From Akkermansiaceae bacterium (GTDB lineage Bacteria > Verrucomicrobiota > Verrucomicrobiia > Verrucomicrobiales > Akkermansiaceae): a DNA stretch of 64,000 bases. The position numbers and the translations under genes were made by a program. The stretch's first letter is position 1; each line of letters starts with the position of its first letter. The stretch spans positions 23,648-87,647 of the forward strand of contig CAIVKO010000044.1 in assembly GCA_903906515.1 (NCBI GenBank), read 5' to 3'. The notes beneath the pieces were generated by a model. It searched no databases, was not told where the DNA came from, and was given only the letters and a program-made list of their open reading frames with translations. Positions 35,500 to 45,103 of this stretch are shown piece after piece.

Positions 35500-36813
35500 T
35501 CAGTTCGAGTGATTGGCGGATTCGAGGATGCGCGGATCGCGGCAGGGATAGAGCGAGTGCTGGCCGATGGCTCGCAGCAGGAAAAACAGGAAGGCCGAGC
35601 CGATGGTGACAAAGGCGAAAATATCCCCCCAGAAGGCACCGGGAATGGAGACTTGAATGTCACCGAAGACCGCCCGGTTGATGTTGCCGAGTGAGACACC
35701 GCGCTCCGGGATAGAAATCAGATAGTGGTCCAGCACGTGCATGCAAAGCGTGTAAACCGCGACGATCGCGAGCGTCTTCGGGTTTCTCTTGAGCCACGCC
35801 TGGAGCAGGACGACGAAGGGCACCACGAAGTGGCCGAAGACCAGGGCGATCATGGCGATGTTCCAGTTGCCGGTGTTGCGGATGAGGAAATAGCGGGTTT
35901 CCTCGGTGATGCCCGCATACCAGATCAGGAAGAACTGCGAGAAGGAAACGTAGGCCCAGAAGATCGTGAAGGCCAGCATCAGCTTGCCCATGATGTGGAA
36001 ATGCTCGGGTCCGGTGACGTGCTTGAGGTGGCCCTGGCTCTTCAGCCAGGTGCAGACGATCACGATCACCGCCATCGAGTTGAGTGCCGCTCCGGCAAAC
36101 AGATAGACACCCCACATCGTTGAGAACCACGTGTAATCAAGGCCCATCATGAAATCAAAACCGGTGAAGGTGATGGTGAGCGCGAAGATGATCAAGGTAT
36201 AGGTCGAGTGGAAACGCGCCCTGAACAAACGCTTTGTGCCGGGATTCGGATCGGTGTCTTGATCGGTTGAGAGCTTGCGCAGGCCGATGATGACCAAGCT
36301 GAGACCGATGAAATAGAATGCCACCCGGCCGTACCAGAACGGAATGTTCATGAACCAATGCTTGTTGAGCAACAGGTGGTTCACGTGATGGAGGTGTTCC
36401 TTGACGTCTCCTCCATGAGCGCCGCGGTGGACGTTCATCCACTCGTAGAGGAAATGCTGCACATGCGGGCAGAACAACGGTAGACCGAACAAGAACATCC
36501 ACGGATAGGTGGAGCCGAGGTTTTCATAGGTCCGCCGCACGGAGGTTCCCCATCCTGAGTTCGAGACGTTGTGGAGCAGGGTCCAGAAACACCCGCCGAT
36601 CGAGAGCGTTAGGAAAAAGTAAAATGCGAACAACCACGAGTAGGCATAGGTGCCTTGGATTTTCTCGGGGCCGAAAAACAGCAGATAAAGGCTGACGACG
36701 GTTCCGATGGCGGCGATGATCGCGGCGATGGTTTTCACCTTCGATACCTTTGATGGTTCGAGGTGGTCGCCGTTGATGGCGATGTCTGCGGAGGTGACGT
36801 GGTGGTGAGCCAT
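35500..36813 (-). CDS. actF: Alternative complex III membrane subunit ActF (NrfD-like)
   Basis: 437 residues with about ten hydrophobic segments. ActF is one of the two NrfD-like integral subunits of ACIII and may form the proton path. Recognised blocks are TYAYSWLFAFYFFLTLSIGGCFWTLLHNVSNSGWG, YPWMFLFGLPLFCPHVQHFLYEW, FTGFDFMMGLDYTWFSTMWGVYLFAG and AYVSFSQFFLIWYAGITEETRYF. It has a histidine-rich loop near residues 117-147. The gene follows actE by 26 bp. Confidence 0.88.
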   Translation of the reverse strand: MAHHHVTSADIAINGDHLEPSKVSKVKTIAAIIAAIGTVVSLYLLFFGPEKIQGTYAYSWLFAFYFFLTLSIGGCFWTLLHNVSNSGWGTSVRRTYENLGSTYPWMFLFGLPLFCPHVQHFLYEWMNVHRGAHGGDVKEHLHHVNHLLLNKHWFMNIPFWYGRVAFYFIGLSLVIIGLRKLSTDQDTDPNPGTKRLFRARFHSTYTLIIFALTITFTGFDFMMGLDYTWFSTMWGVYLFAGAALNSMAVIVIVCTWLKSQGHLKHVTGPEHFHIMGKLMLAFTIFWAYVSFSQFFLIWYAGITEETRYFLIRNTGNWNIAMIALVFGHFVVPFVVLLQAWLKRNPKTLAIVAVYTLCMHVLDHYLISIPERGVSLGNINRAVFGDIQVSIPGAFWGDIFAFVTIGSAFLFFLLRAIGQHSLYPCRDPRILESANHSN

Positions 36814-36839
36814 TTCGATGGGGAATTTGCGGAGAGAAT

Positions 36840-37496
36840 TTACTTGGCCGGGGTGGCGGAGGCTTTGGCGGCCTGGAGGGTGTGGACGTAGGAGATGATC
36901 GCCCAGCGGTCCCTGACGGGGATGTTGTATCCGTAACCGCTCATGCGGCCCATGCCGTTGGTGATGGTGTTGAACATGCGACCGTCCGGATAGGCACCCG
37001 GAGCGTGGGCGTTGAGCTTGGCGTTGACGTTGGTATTCACCGGCACGCCGAACGATGCGGTGATGCCCTCGCCATTACCGGATGGTCCGTGGCAGACGGC
37101 GCAATAGATGTTAAAACGCTCTTGGCCACGGCGGATCAGCTCGCCAGCCGACTCTTCGGTGAGATTGAGTTCCTCCGGCATTCCATTGCCATAATAATCG
37201 CCCATCTGGCCGGTGTAATAATAACCGGTTTGGCCGCCGAATTCATACTCGGGGATGCCGCCGATGATTTTTTCACCCTGCGGATTGAACCCGCGCGGTT
37301 GAGTCTGGGTAATGGGAAGACGCGAGCCATGACCATCCGCGAAAAACGAATCGGGTTTCTGGGCGCGGACTTTGTCCTGCTCGTCCATATCCGGGAAAAT
37401 CCGTACGGGCGGCTTGGCAAACTTCTGGCCGCGGAATCCGAAGATCCCGACGACGATCAGTGCGATCATTAGGTAAGCTAGGAAAAAGTAGCGCAT
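36840..37496 (-). CDS. actE: Alternative complex III monoheme cytochrome c ActE
   Basis: 218 residues. An N-terminal membrane anchor (FFLAYLMIALIVVGIFGF) precedes a cytochrome c domain with the heme site CAVCH near residue 132 and a plausible Met ligand in TNGMGRMSGYGYNIP near 180. It carries electrons within ACIII from the pentaheme part towards acceptors. The middle (residues 30-110) has a Tyr/Gly-rich stretch (GGQTGYYYTGQMGDYYG). Confidence 0.86.
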   Translation of the reverse strand: MRYFFLAYLMIALIVVGIFGFRGQKFAKPPVRIFPDMDEQDKVRAQKPDSFFADGHGSRLPITQTQPRGFNPQGEKIIGGIPEYEFGGQTGYYYTGQMGDYYGNGMPEELNLTEESAGELIRRGQERFNIYCAVCHGPSGNGEGITASFGVPVNTNVNAKLNAHAPGAYPDGRMFNTITNGMGRMSGYGYNIPVRDRWAIISYVHTLQAAKASATPAK

Positions 37497-37550
37497 CTGG
37501 GGTGGAAATTTGAGTATTTCAGTATTTCAGTTTTTCAGCATTTACCCTCA

Positions 37551-38105
37551 TCAGTCTTCCTCTTCGACGAGTTCGATGTTTTTTCCGCCGATCTCGGCAA
37601 GCAGGTCGCGGGTTTGATTGGGGCTGAACTGGGGATCGCGGGCTTCGATGGCGATGAAGAATCCGTCATCGGTGGCACGGTGAAATTGCTTGCTCGCGAA
37701 GAGCGGGTGGTTCAGGCGCGGAAGTTGGATCAGTGCCAGAAGACCGAACAGCACGGTGAAACCGGAAAACAACACCGTCAGCTCGAACATGATCGGGAAG
37801 TAGGCCGGAATAGTGAAGATGTTGGTCGGCTTTGCCTGCACGATCGTCGGATAGATGATGACCTGGGTGGAGTAAGCCAGGGAGAAAGCGGTGGCCGTGC
37901 CGGTCATGCCGCCGAAGAAGACGAACCATGGCAGGATCGAGCGCTTCATGCCCATGGCTCCATCCAGTCCGTGGATCGGATAGGGCGAATAGCAGTCCCA
38001 TTTCTTGAAGCCGGCGTCACGAACCTTCTCCGCAGCCTTGTAAAGCTGGGAGGCGTTCTTGAACTCGGCAAGGTAGCCGTAAACGCGTTTGCGGGTGGTG
38101 CTCAC
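37551..38105 (-). CDS. actD: Alternative complex III subunit ActD (DUF3341)
   Basis: 184 residues, two TM helices in the middle (ILPWFVFFGGMTGTATAFSLAYS and FPIMFELTVLFSGFTVLFGLLALI). The N-terminus (VYGYLAEFKNASQLYKAAEKVRDAGFKKWDCYSPYPIHGLDGAMGMKRS) is the DUF3341 signature found in every ACIII operon. Starts with GTG. An AT-rich spacer (agtatttcagtatttcag) separates it from actE. Confidence 0.88.
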   Translation of the reverse strand: MSTTRKRVYGYLAEFKNASQLYKAAEKVRDAGFKKWDCYSPYPIHGLDGAMGMKRSILPWFVFFGGMTGTATAFSLAYSTQVIIYPTIVQAKPTNIFTIPAYFPIMFELTVLFSGFTVLFGLLALIQLPRLNHPLFASKQFHRATDDGFFIAIEARDPQFSPNQTRDLLAEIGGKNIELVEEED

Positions 38106-38141
38106 AATTGGAATTAGAGATTTAAGATTGGAAATTCGGGA

Positions 38142-39614
38142 TTATTTTCCGGCCAGCTCATGCTGATAGGCGGCTTCGACGATGGTGCCGGGGTCCGGAT
38201 GTTCGAGATGGTCGTCATGGTGTGGATCGGACTCGCGCATCGCCCATTTGACTTCGGCGATGTTGATGCATGGCAGGAAGCGGAGGAAGAGCATGAACAA
38301 TGCGAGGAAGAGTCCGATGGTGCCGATGAAAAGTAACTGGTCCTGCGGCGATGGTGAGAAGGTTTTCCAATCGCCCGGCAGCCACATGCGGGCCAGCGTG
38401 GTGACGATGATGACGAACCGCTCGAACCACATGCCGACGTTGACGAACATCGCCACGATCATGACCACCCAGAGGTTTTCACGGCAGGAACGCCACCAGA
38501 AGACCTGCGGAGAAATGACGTTGCACGTCATCATCGCGAGGTAGGCCCACCAGTAGGGACCGGCAATGCGGAACTTGAAGGCGTCCATTTCATAGATCGC
38601 ACCTGAGTAGAACGCGACGAACAACTCCATCAGATAGGCATAACCGACGATCGTGCCGGTGAGCAGGATGATCTTGGCCATGTTGTCGATGTGCTTCATC
38701 GTGATCAGGTCCTGAAGTCCGTAAATAAAGCGGGCGGGCACCATGATCGTGAGCACCATGGCGAATCCGCCGAAGATGGCGCCGGCCACGAAGTAGGGTG
38801 GGAAGATCGTGGTGTGCCAACCGGGGACCACGGAGGTGGCGAAGTCGAAGGAAACCACCGAGTGCACCGAGAGCACCAGCGGAGTGGAGAGCGCGGCTAA
38901 CAGGAGATACGCCATTTCGTAGTGGCTCCACTGGCGGTTGCCACCGCGCCAACCGAGAGAGAAAATCCCGTAGAGGATGCGGCGCAGGCCGGGCTTGCAG
39001 CGGTCGCGGATGGTGGCGAGGTCCGGAACCATGCCGAGATACCAGAAGATCAGCGAGATCGTGAAATAGGTCGAAACCGCGAACACGTCCCACAGCAGCG
39101 GGGATTTGAAGTTCTGCCAGATCGCATTGGCATTCGGCACCGGGGCCAGGAACCAAGCGAACCACACGCGGCCGACGTGGAAAGCCGGGAAAATGCCGGC
39201 GCACATCACGGCGAAGATCGTCATGGCCTCGGCGGCGCGGTTGATCGAGGTCCGCCAGTTTTGCCGGGTTAGGAAGAGAATCGCGGAAATCAGGGTTCCG
39301 GCGTGGCCGATACCGATCCAGAACACGAAGTTGACGATCGGCCATCCCCACATGACGCGGTTGGTGTTACCCCAGATGCCGACGCCGGTGGAAACGAGGT
39401 GGGTCAATCCTCCGCCCACGCCGATCAGCGCGATCAGTGCGGATGGGATGAACAACAGCCACCAGATGAACGGTTGGCGGTTTTCAAGTACTCCGCAAAT
39501 GCGGTCGGTAATCCAGTGATAGGAACGTCCGGAGAGGATAAGCTTTTCGCGCTCAAGCACAGGGAGTTTGACTCCTGTGTGGGGCTCATGCGCGGTGTGG
39601 GTGGTGGTAGCCAT
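38142..39614 (-). CDS. actC: Alternative complex III quinol-binding membrane subunit ActC (NrfD family)
   Basis: 490 residues with about ten TM helices. ActC is the NrfD-type subunit thought to oxidise menaquinol or ubiquinol. Typical blocks: [103 protein letters not shown] and [19 protein letters not shown]. Several helices hold conserved acidic and His residues suited to quinol binding. Separated from actB by an unusual 164-bp spacer with repeats. Confidence 0.9.
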   Translation of the reverse strand: MATTTHTAHEPHTGVKLPVLEREKLILSGRSYHWITDRICGVLENRQPFIWWLLFIPSALIALIGVGGGLTHLVSTGVGIWGNTNRVMWGWPIVNFVFWIGIGHAGTLISAILFLTRQNWRTSINRAAEAMTIFAVMCAGIFPAFHVGRVWFAWFLAPVPNANAIWQNFKSPLLWDVFAVSTYFTISLIFWYLGMVPDLATIRDRCKPGLRRILYGIFSLGWRGGNRQWSHYEMAYLLLAALSTPLVLSVHSVVSFDFATSVVPGWHTTIFPPYFVAGAIFGGFAMVLTIMVPARFIYGLQDLITMKHIDNMAKIILLTGTIVGYAYLMELFVAFYSGAIYEMDAFKFRIAGPYWWAYLAMMTCNVISPQVFWWRSCRENLWVVMIVAMFVNVGMWFERFVIIVTTLARMWLPGDWKTFSPSPQDQLLFIGTIGLFLALFMLFLRFLPCINIAEVKWAMRESDPHHDDHLEHPDPGTIVEAAYQHELAGK

Positions 39615-39649
39615 GTAGATAAAAAAGGAAGTGGATTGAAAAGTCGGTT

Positions 39650-39778
39650 AGACAGAAGAAGAGAAGACAGAAGACAGAAGATGGGATATTCCACCCAGCT
39701 TGGTCTCCAGCTTTGGCTTGTGCTTGTGATTCATGATTTCCAGTCTTCTGTCTTATGTCTCAAAGTCTTCTGTCTTGA
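39650..39778. repeat. Repeats and inverted repeats in the actB-actC spacer
   Basis: On the plus strand it shows agacagaag units (GAAGACAGAAGACAGAAG, 39658-39681) and, near the other end, the complement TCTTCTGTCTT twice (39744-39776). The transcript can fold into one long hairpin between the two genes. This is the longest spacer in the operon and may set actB and actC levels by processing or attenuation. Confidence 0.6.
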
Positions 39779-42700
39779 TCAGACCATGTGAATGGTGGCC
39801 TTGCCGATGAATTTGTGGTCCGGCATGTCGGGGTTCGGGTTCTTGACGCGGGCCAGATAGCCGGTGCGCGGGCGGGTGCCGATGTAGTTGAGCAGACTGT
39901 AGTTGCGCTCGAGGTTTCTGGCGCGGCCGTGTGCGGATTTCTCTTCGTCGAGACGGTTGCCGAAGGTAATGGCGGACGCAGGGCAGGCGTCTTGGCAGGC
40001 GGTTTTCACCGAATCCACCGGGATGCGCAATGTCGCTGTGGTAACTTCCATTTCCGTGGAGAGTTTGCCGGCGACGAGAGCTTCCTGTTTCTGTCCACCC
40101 TTTTGGCGGATGACGGCATCCTTGAGACGCTGCACGCAGTAGGTGCATTTTTCCATGACGCCGCGCATGCGGACGGTGACGTTCGGATTCTTCTGGAGGT
40201 GATCCGGATCACCCACAGCCTTCACACCGAAGGGACCCCGGTTGAGGTTGTGTGGAATGAGCGGGTTGCGCTTGTTGTAATCGAAGAAATTGAAGCGACG
40301 GACCTTGTATGGGCAGTTGTTGGCGCAGTAGCGGGTACCGATGCAGCGGTTGTAGGCCATCGCATTGAGGCCGTCCTCGGTGTGAACGGTGGCATTGACC
40401 GGGCAGACGGTTTCGCATGGAGCTGCTTCGCAGTGCAAGCAGGCCACCGGTTGCGGGACGAAGGCCGGATTGTCGGCGTCAAAATCGTTGTCCTTTTGCG
40501 TCGCATAATACCGGTCCATGCGGATCCAGTGCATTTCGCGACCTTTGGCGACCTGTTCCTTGCCGACGATGGGGATGTTGTTCTCGGCCTGGCAGGCGAC
40601 GAGACATGCCGAGCAACCCATGCAAGATGACAGGTCGATGGACATGCCCCATTGGTGGAGCGTATCGCTAAGGTGGGGAATCGCCTGGCCCTTGTCCGGG
40701 TGCCAGGTTTCGGATCCCTTTGGGAGATATTGATAGACGTTGGGCGGCGCATGCGCGTCGTTGCCCTGCTTCTTGACCATCGCAAGCTGGTCGGCGAAAT
40801 CCCCCTTGCCATCTTCCGTGTCGATCGTGGAAACCTCGCGGGCGAGGGCGCGGCCATACATCGCGCTGTGCTCCTGGGTGAGCGCCACGGAGTATTTTTT
40901 ATCGGTTAGGACGATTTTGGCGCCTGTGGCGAAATAGGGAGTGGCCGATGTGCGCAGTGGATAGACATCGAACCCGCGGTTAACGCCGACCAGTCCGACG
41001 ACACGATGCTTGTCATCGACGGGTCCGCGTTTCAGTTCGTCATCCTTGTCATAGCCCTGGCCGTATCCGACCGGGATGACAATCGTGTTTTCGGCCTGGC
41101 CGAACGACAGCAGCACTGGGAATTCCACTGTCTGGCCGTTGACGGAGATTTTAATGATGTGTTGCTTGCGGTTCTGCCCTTCATTGTCCGGGCCGACATC
41201 GCCGAACGCGCTTTCGACTCCGAGCACCGAACTGACAGGTTCCGGATCGACGATTTTGTCGTAAATCCCGAGTTCCTTGGCGGTTTTTGGCGCGATAAGA
41301 GCGGCGTTGTCCCAGGTGATTTTTGAAATTGGATCCGGGGCTTCCTGCAGCCATGGATTGTCGATCCAGCGTCCGTCATAAACCGAGGCATCCGTGGCGA
41401 AGATCACTTCCAAGGCATCCTTGGTCGGTTTGCCCGCCTTGCCGATTTCGATATTGGCGGCAGCAATGGTGGCATCCGCAGTGGGAGCGAGGGAAGCCGG
41501 GATGGTCGGGGAAGGCGAACCGGTGTAAAAACCGTCCCGCAGGAGCTTTTTCCAAGCCGTCTCACCTTCTTCTCCGATTGAGGCGAAAGTCGCACGCACG
41601 GCGTCGTATGCGGGAGATGGCGCGCCTTTGGCTCCTTCGCCATTGATCAGCTTGCCGGTATCGGAGAGCAGGGCCAGGAGAAGTTCGAGTTCCGAAACAC
41701 AATCCTGATAGAGTGGCAGGATCATCGGTTGAACAACGGTATAGACACCGCGTGAGCTGCGGGCGTCAGACCATGATTCCAGGTAGTGCGCGGCCGGAAT
41801 GTGCCAGGTGGAGGCGTATGCGGTGGCATCCGTGCGGTCGCTGAGGCGGATGCTGGTCTTGAGCTTGGCGTAGCTTGCCGCGAAATTGAGGTCCGCCGGG
41901 GCATCGTAAACCGGGTTGGACGGAGTGAGCACCAGCAAGGTATCGACGATTTGTGAGTCGATGTCTTTCTTGAGTGCTGCCAAATCGCCAAGGCCCTGAG
42001 CCTCGGTTTGCAGGACGGCAAGAGGTTTTCCTTCGCCGAAATTTTCAAGGGCGAGGTTGATGGCGAGCGCGAGGTGCTGGACAGCGGCGGGTTGGCGGGA
42101 TCCGGCAAGCACCAGGGATTTTCCGGAATGCGCCTTGAGGTCCTCCACAAGCGGTTTGATCCACTTGATTTGGTTGCCATCGGTGGCAGGGTTCACGCCC
42201 TTTGCCTGGGGAAGGCCGAGTTCACGGGCGATCTCTCCCGCGACGATCAGCACTTGGCTGGGAGAAACCCGCAAGCGGTGGTCGGCCATGCCGCCGGTCA
42301 GCGAGTAGGCAGCTTCCACCACATACAAGCGGTTCATTTTTTCCGGATCAGGCTTGGCCTCGTATCCTTTGCCCTCGGGCTTGCGGCGTTCGAAAAAGGG
42401 TGTCACCGGTCCTTGCGGATCCAAGGCGGCAAAATCGCAGTCCAACGAGAGAATCCGGTCTGCCTTCGAGAAATCCACCGACAGTTTGGCTCCGTCGCCG
42501 AGCACCTTGGCGGATTCACCAGTCAGCGCCTCGTATTGATAGAATCTCGCGTTGGTGAACTTGGTGGCCAATTGCTTGGCCAGGCGGGCGCGGGTCGGGC
42601 TGACATCCGCGCCGAAGAGAAACCCGATGTTTGCCGAGGGGTCGGCGGCCAGTGCGGCGATGGCGACATCGAGATCCGCGCGTTTCACGGCTGTGCCGGA

Positions 42701-43186
42701 TTTGAGGACTTTCCGCGAGCGGGAGGTCGAATACAGATCGAGCACCGAGGCTTGCGCGAAGGCATCCGTGCCGGCGGCATCCGGATGCAGGTTGTTAGGA
42801 GCGAGCTTGGTCGGTCGTCCTTCGAAGGTGGTCACCACCAATGGCGTAGCCCCGTTGGCGCGCGGCATGGCGGAGGCGTAGTAGGTCGCTTTTCCAGGGA
42901 TCACCCACTCCGGAGCCTTGGTGTATGGGACAATGTAGCTTTCCGGGCGACGGCAGGCCGCCATACCAAATCCGGCAAGGGCCGTGGAGGCTCCCATCAA
43001 CTTGAGAAACGAGCGCCGGGAAGTCTCCATGTCTCCTTCGTCAGCCATTTCCGCAGCTCCCTGGGGGAACTCGCGGTCCAGCCATTCGCGGAACTCGGGG
43101 GTGTCTTCAAGCTGGCCCGCACTGCGCCAGGCGACCGTGGTTTCGTCGGCGGGAACTTCGGGATGTTGCCAAATGAATTTGCTCAT
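39779..43186 (-). CDS. actB: Alternative complex III iron-sulfur/molybdopterin-like subunit ActB
   Basis: 1135 residues. The N-terminus carries a twin-arginine motif (TSRRSFLKLMGASTALAGF, near residue 54), so the subunit is exported folded by Tat. The first two thirds form a molybdopterin-oxidoreductase-like fold without evident Mo ligands, as in ACIII. The last third binds Fe-S clusters through ferredoxin-like cysteines: CMGCSACLVACQAEN, CLHCEAAPCETVCPVNAT, CIGTRYCANNCPYKV and CTYCVQRLKD with CQDACPASAI. These match one [3Fe-4S] and three [4Fe-4S] clusters described for this family. The start (MSKFIWQHPEVP) is canonical. Confidence 0.92.
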   Translation of the reverse strand: MSKFIWQHPEVPADETTVAWRSAGQLEDTPEFREWLDREFPQGAAEMADEGDMETSRRSFLKLMGASTALAGFGMAACRRPESYIVPYTKAPEWVIPGKATYYASAMPRANGATPLVVTTFEGRPTKLAPNNLHPDAAGTDAFAQASVLDLYSTSRSRKVLKSGTAVKRADLDVAIAALAADPSANIGFLFGADVSPTRARLAKQLATKFTNARFYQYEALTGESAKVLGDGAKLSVDFSKADRILSLDCDFAALDPQGPVTPFFERRKPEGKGYEAKPDPEKMNRLYVVEAAYSLTGGMADHRLRVSPSQVLIVAGEIARELGLPQAKGVNPATDGNQIKWIKPLVEDLKAHSGKSLVLAGSRQPAAVQHLALAINLALENFGEGKPLAVLQTEAQGLGDLAALKKDIDSQIVDTLLVLTPSNPVYDAPADLNFAASYAKLKTSIRLSDRTDATAYASTWHIPAAHYLESWSDARSSRGVYTVVQPMILPLYQDCVSELELLLALLSDTGKLINGEGAKGAPSPAYDAVRATFASIGEEGETAWKKLLRDGFYTGSPSPTIPASLAPTADATIAAANIEIGKAGKPTKDALEVIFATDASVYDGRWIDNPWLQEAPDPISKITWDNAALIAPKTAKELGIYDKIVDPEPVSSVLGVESAFGDVGPDNEGQNRKQHIIKISVNGQTVEFPVLLSFGQAENTIVIPVGYGQGYDKDDELKRGPVDDKHRVVGLVGVNRGFDVYPLRTSATPYFATGAKIVLTDKKYSVALTQEHSAMYGRALAREVSTIDTEDGKGDFADQLAMVKKQGNDAHAPPNVYQYLPKGSETWHPDKGQAIPHLSDTLHQWGMSIDLSSCMGCSACLVACQAENNIPIVGKEQVAKGREMHWIRMDRYYATQKDNDFDADNPAFVPQPVACLHCEAAPCETVCPVNATVHTEDGLNAMAYNRCIGTRYCANNCPYKVRRFNFFDYNKRNPLIPHNLNRGPFGVKAVGDPDHLQKNPNVTVRMRGVMEKCTYCVQRLKDAVIRQKGGQKQEALVAGKLSTEMEVTTATLRIPVDSVKTACQDACPASAITFGNRLDEEKSAHGRARNLERNYSLLNYIGTRPRTGYLARVKNPNPDMPDHKFIGKATIHMV

Positions 43187-43233
43187 GTGCGACTGCGGAA
43201 ATGATTAGGAAATGGGTAAAACGGGCGGAAGGA

Positions 43234-43932
43234 TCAATGGTGGCAGGTGGCGCAGGTGGTTTTCGGTTTCACCTTGAATTGCTCCTTGAGTTTGAGTCCG
43301 AGTTCTTCTGGGGTTTTGACTCCCGACTGTGGATTCTTCGACAGATAGTCCACTGCGTTGTATTTGAAATTGTAAACCTCCTCCAGCGGACGGAGGTTCA
43401 GTTCCGGGTTCCGGTGGCAGGTCAGACACCAGCCCATCGACATGTTCTGGTCTTGGGTCACGACTTCCATCGTGTTCACGTTGCCATGGCAGTTCTGGCA
43501 GGAAATCCCGCGGTTGACGTGGGCGGAGTGGTTGAAATAGACGAAATCCGGGGCTTTGTGGACCCGCACCCACTCGATCGGCTTGCCGTCATATCCAGGA
43601 TACGCCGGATCCATCGATTTGTGTAGCGGCGCCAACTTCGGGCTCTCCTTCTGGACGTGCTGGTGGCAATTCCAACACGTGCTGCCCGTCGGGACGTTCG
43701 AGTGCCCGGCAACATCCACAAACGAGTGGCAGTAGCGGCAATCCAAGCCCACCTGATCGACGTGGATTTTGTGCGAAAACGGGATTGGCTGCGAGGGTTG
43801 ATAGCCCACCGTCAGTGTTTTCGGCGTCGCGTAATAGCTGAATGCGAACACCAAGCCCGCGACCACGGACAAGGCGCAGACAGCGATTTTGATGGGCAGA
43901 AGGTTGGACCAGCGGGGAAAAATGTTTGCCAT
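43234..43932 (-). CDS. actA: Alternative complex III pentaheme cytochrome c ActA
   Basis: 232 residues. An N-terminal membrane helix (IKIAVCALSVVAGLVFAFSYYA) is followed by five CxxCH sites: CRYCH, CWNCH, CQNCH, CLTCH and CATCH, with several bis-His candidates (FSHKIHVDQ, VYFNHSAHVNRG). Five hemes in this layout is the ActA signature. First gene of the operon; the 170 bp before it (43933-44104) should hold its promoter. Confidence 0.92.
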   Translation of the reverse strand: MANIFPRWSNLLPIKIAVCALSVVAGLVFAFSYYATPKTLTVGYQPSQPIPFSHKIHVDQVGLDCRYCHSFVDVAGHSNVPTGSTCWNCHQHVQKESPKLAPLHKSMDPAYPGYDGKPIEWVRVHKAPDFVYFNHSAHVNRGISCQNCHGNVNTMEVVTQDQNMSMGWCLTCHRNPELNLRPLEEVYNFKYNAVDYLSKNPQSGVKTPEELGLKLKEQFKVKPKTTCATCHH

Positions 43933-44104
43933 GACGAGGGCTTTACAGTGCGGGAAATTCGAAATTAGGAAATAAAAACAACCAACCGAAATGCGGCGGA
44001 ACGCAATTCGGTGCGCGGAGAAGATGCAAACCGCGCGAAACGATGCAACGGAAAAAAGAAATTTTGCGTGATTTTTTAGTCACCGTTGGCCTTTGTGTAG
44101 AATT

Positions 44105-44452
44105 TCAGCGGTTCGACCAATTCAGGCCGTTTTCCTGCCGCCAGCGCCGATAGGCGGCGAACTGCTCGCGTTTCGGCAGTTTCCGGTGCTCAGGGTCTTC
44201 ACTCAAAAACGTCTCGAATGCACCTCCCGCCGAGGTTTCAGCAGGCAATGGCCCGGGGTCCGCATCCTCCCTGCGTGCGGATTCCTCGCCCAGCATCCGT
44301 TCCATCCGCCATAAACGCCGCGAAATCCCCAACAAAATCGCCACCACCAAGGCTAGCAGACCCACCGTGGCAACGAACAAAATCATGAAGGTCGAGGAAG
44401 TGGCGTCCGGCATGGCCACAGTCTTGAAAATACCGGTTTCTTTGAAAAGCAT
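44105..44452 (-). CDS. Small single-pass membrane protein, unknown
   Basis: 115 residues from 44452, or 102 from the ATG at 44413 (MPDATSSTFM). One TM helix (FMILFVATVGLLALVVAILLGI) and a charged cytoplasmic tail (RRLWRMERMLGEESARREDAD..., then FLSEDPEHRKLPKREQFAAYRRWRQENGL). The C-terminal motif ends in W-rich basic sequence. No domain is recognised. It lies upstream of actA in the same direction, 172 bp from it, and could be a separate unit. Confidence 0.5.
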   Translation of the reverse strand: MLFKETGIFKTVAMPDATSSTFMILFVATVGLLALVVAILLGISRRLWRMERMLGEESARREDADPGPLPAETSAGGAFETFLSEDPEHRKLPKREQFAAYRRWRQENGLNWSNR

Positions 44453-44584
44453 GAAATGCGCGCCGACATCTATGGAATGGAAAAGGAATGCAGCTTACAG
44501 AAAATCCAGCGAGGGATCGATCAGTTGGAAATTCTCAGTTCATCAGACAGGATATCGGGAACGCTTCCGTAGGGAATAGTCAGG

Positions 44585-45069
44585 ATGAAACCGCGCATGT
44601 CCATACTGACGGCTGCTTCACTGATCCAATGGCTCTGCCTTGGATTTTGTTTTGCTGCTGACCAGATAGTGCCGTTGAAGACGGATATGGCAACAATCGA
44701 CCCAAAGACGCGGGTTTACGACTGTGCTCCATATCAAACCAAAACGAAGCCCTGCGACTCCGAACTACTTGAAGCCCCAGTGATTCAGGTTCCTGAAAAC
44801 ACGGTCAATTTATCCAAAGGCAAGCCGGTGATTTCCAGCGATGCCAATCCTGTGATTGGCGATCTTAAAATGGTCACCGACGGTGAGAAAACGCTGTGTG
44901 AAGGCTCTTGTGTTGAACTGGAAAAAGGACAGCAATGGGTTCAAATTGATTTGGGGCAGGAATGCGACATCAATGTGATTTGTATTCGAATTGCAACGAC
45001 AGGCAGAAAGTGAATACTTATGTCGAAGTTGAGGTGTTTGGTAGTCCGAGCGAGCCCGTCAAGAAGTAG
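44585..45069 (+). pseudogene. Discoidin-type secreted protein, broken by internal deletion
   Basis: A signal peptide (MSILTAASLIQWLCLGFCFA) and then PVISSDANPVIGDLKMVTDGEKTLCEGSCVELEKGQQWVQIDLGQECDINVICIR, which matches the N-terminal half of a discoidin/F5-8C-like secreted domain found in Verrucomicrobiota. The frame then ends at 45013. Directly after, in another frame, the sequence reads NDRQKVNTYVEVEVFGSPSEPVKK and stops at 45069. This is the usual end of the same domain (family form: ...NHYVEVEVYGKP). About 60-70 residues between the halves are missing and the frame is shifted at 44990-45010. So it is a decayed gene with one internal deletion; the missing size is by comparison with what I recall of the family. 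Confidence 0.65.
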
Positions 45070-45075
45070 CGCTCC

Positions 45076-45103
45076 TCAAGGTAGGGACTCCCACGCTCCT
45101 TGA
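45076..45103 (-). terminator. Possible hairpin after thrS
   Basis: TCAAGG and CCTTGA pair 6 bp apart by a 16-base loop that itself holds GGGA/TCCC. It lies directly after the thrS stop, between thrS and the pseudogene. No strong T-run, so a weak terminator call. Confidence 0.35.

Noticed and set aside
39650..39778. CRISPR-like repeats in the actB-actC spacer
   Set aside because: Units are about 9 bp with no equal spacers and no cas genes; better explained as a simple repeat or hairpin.
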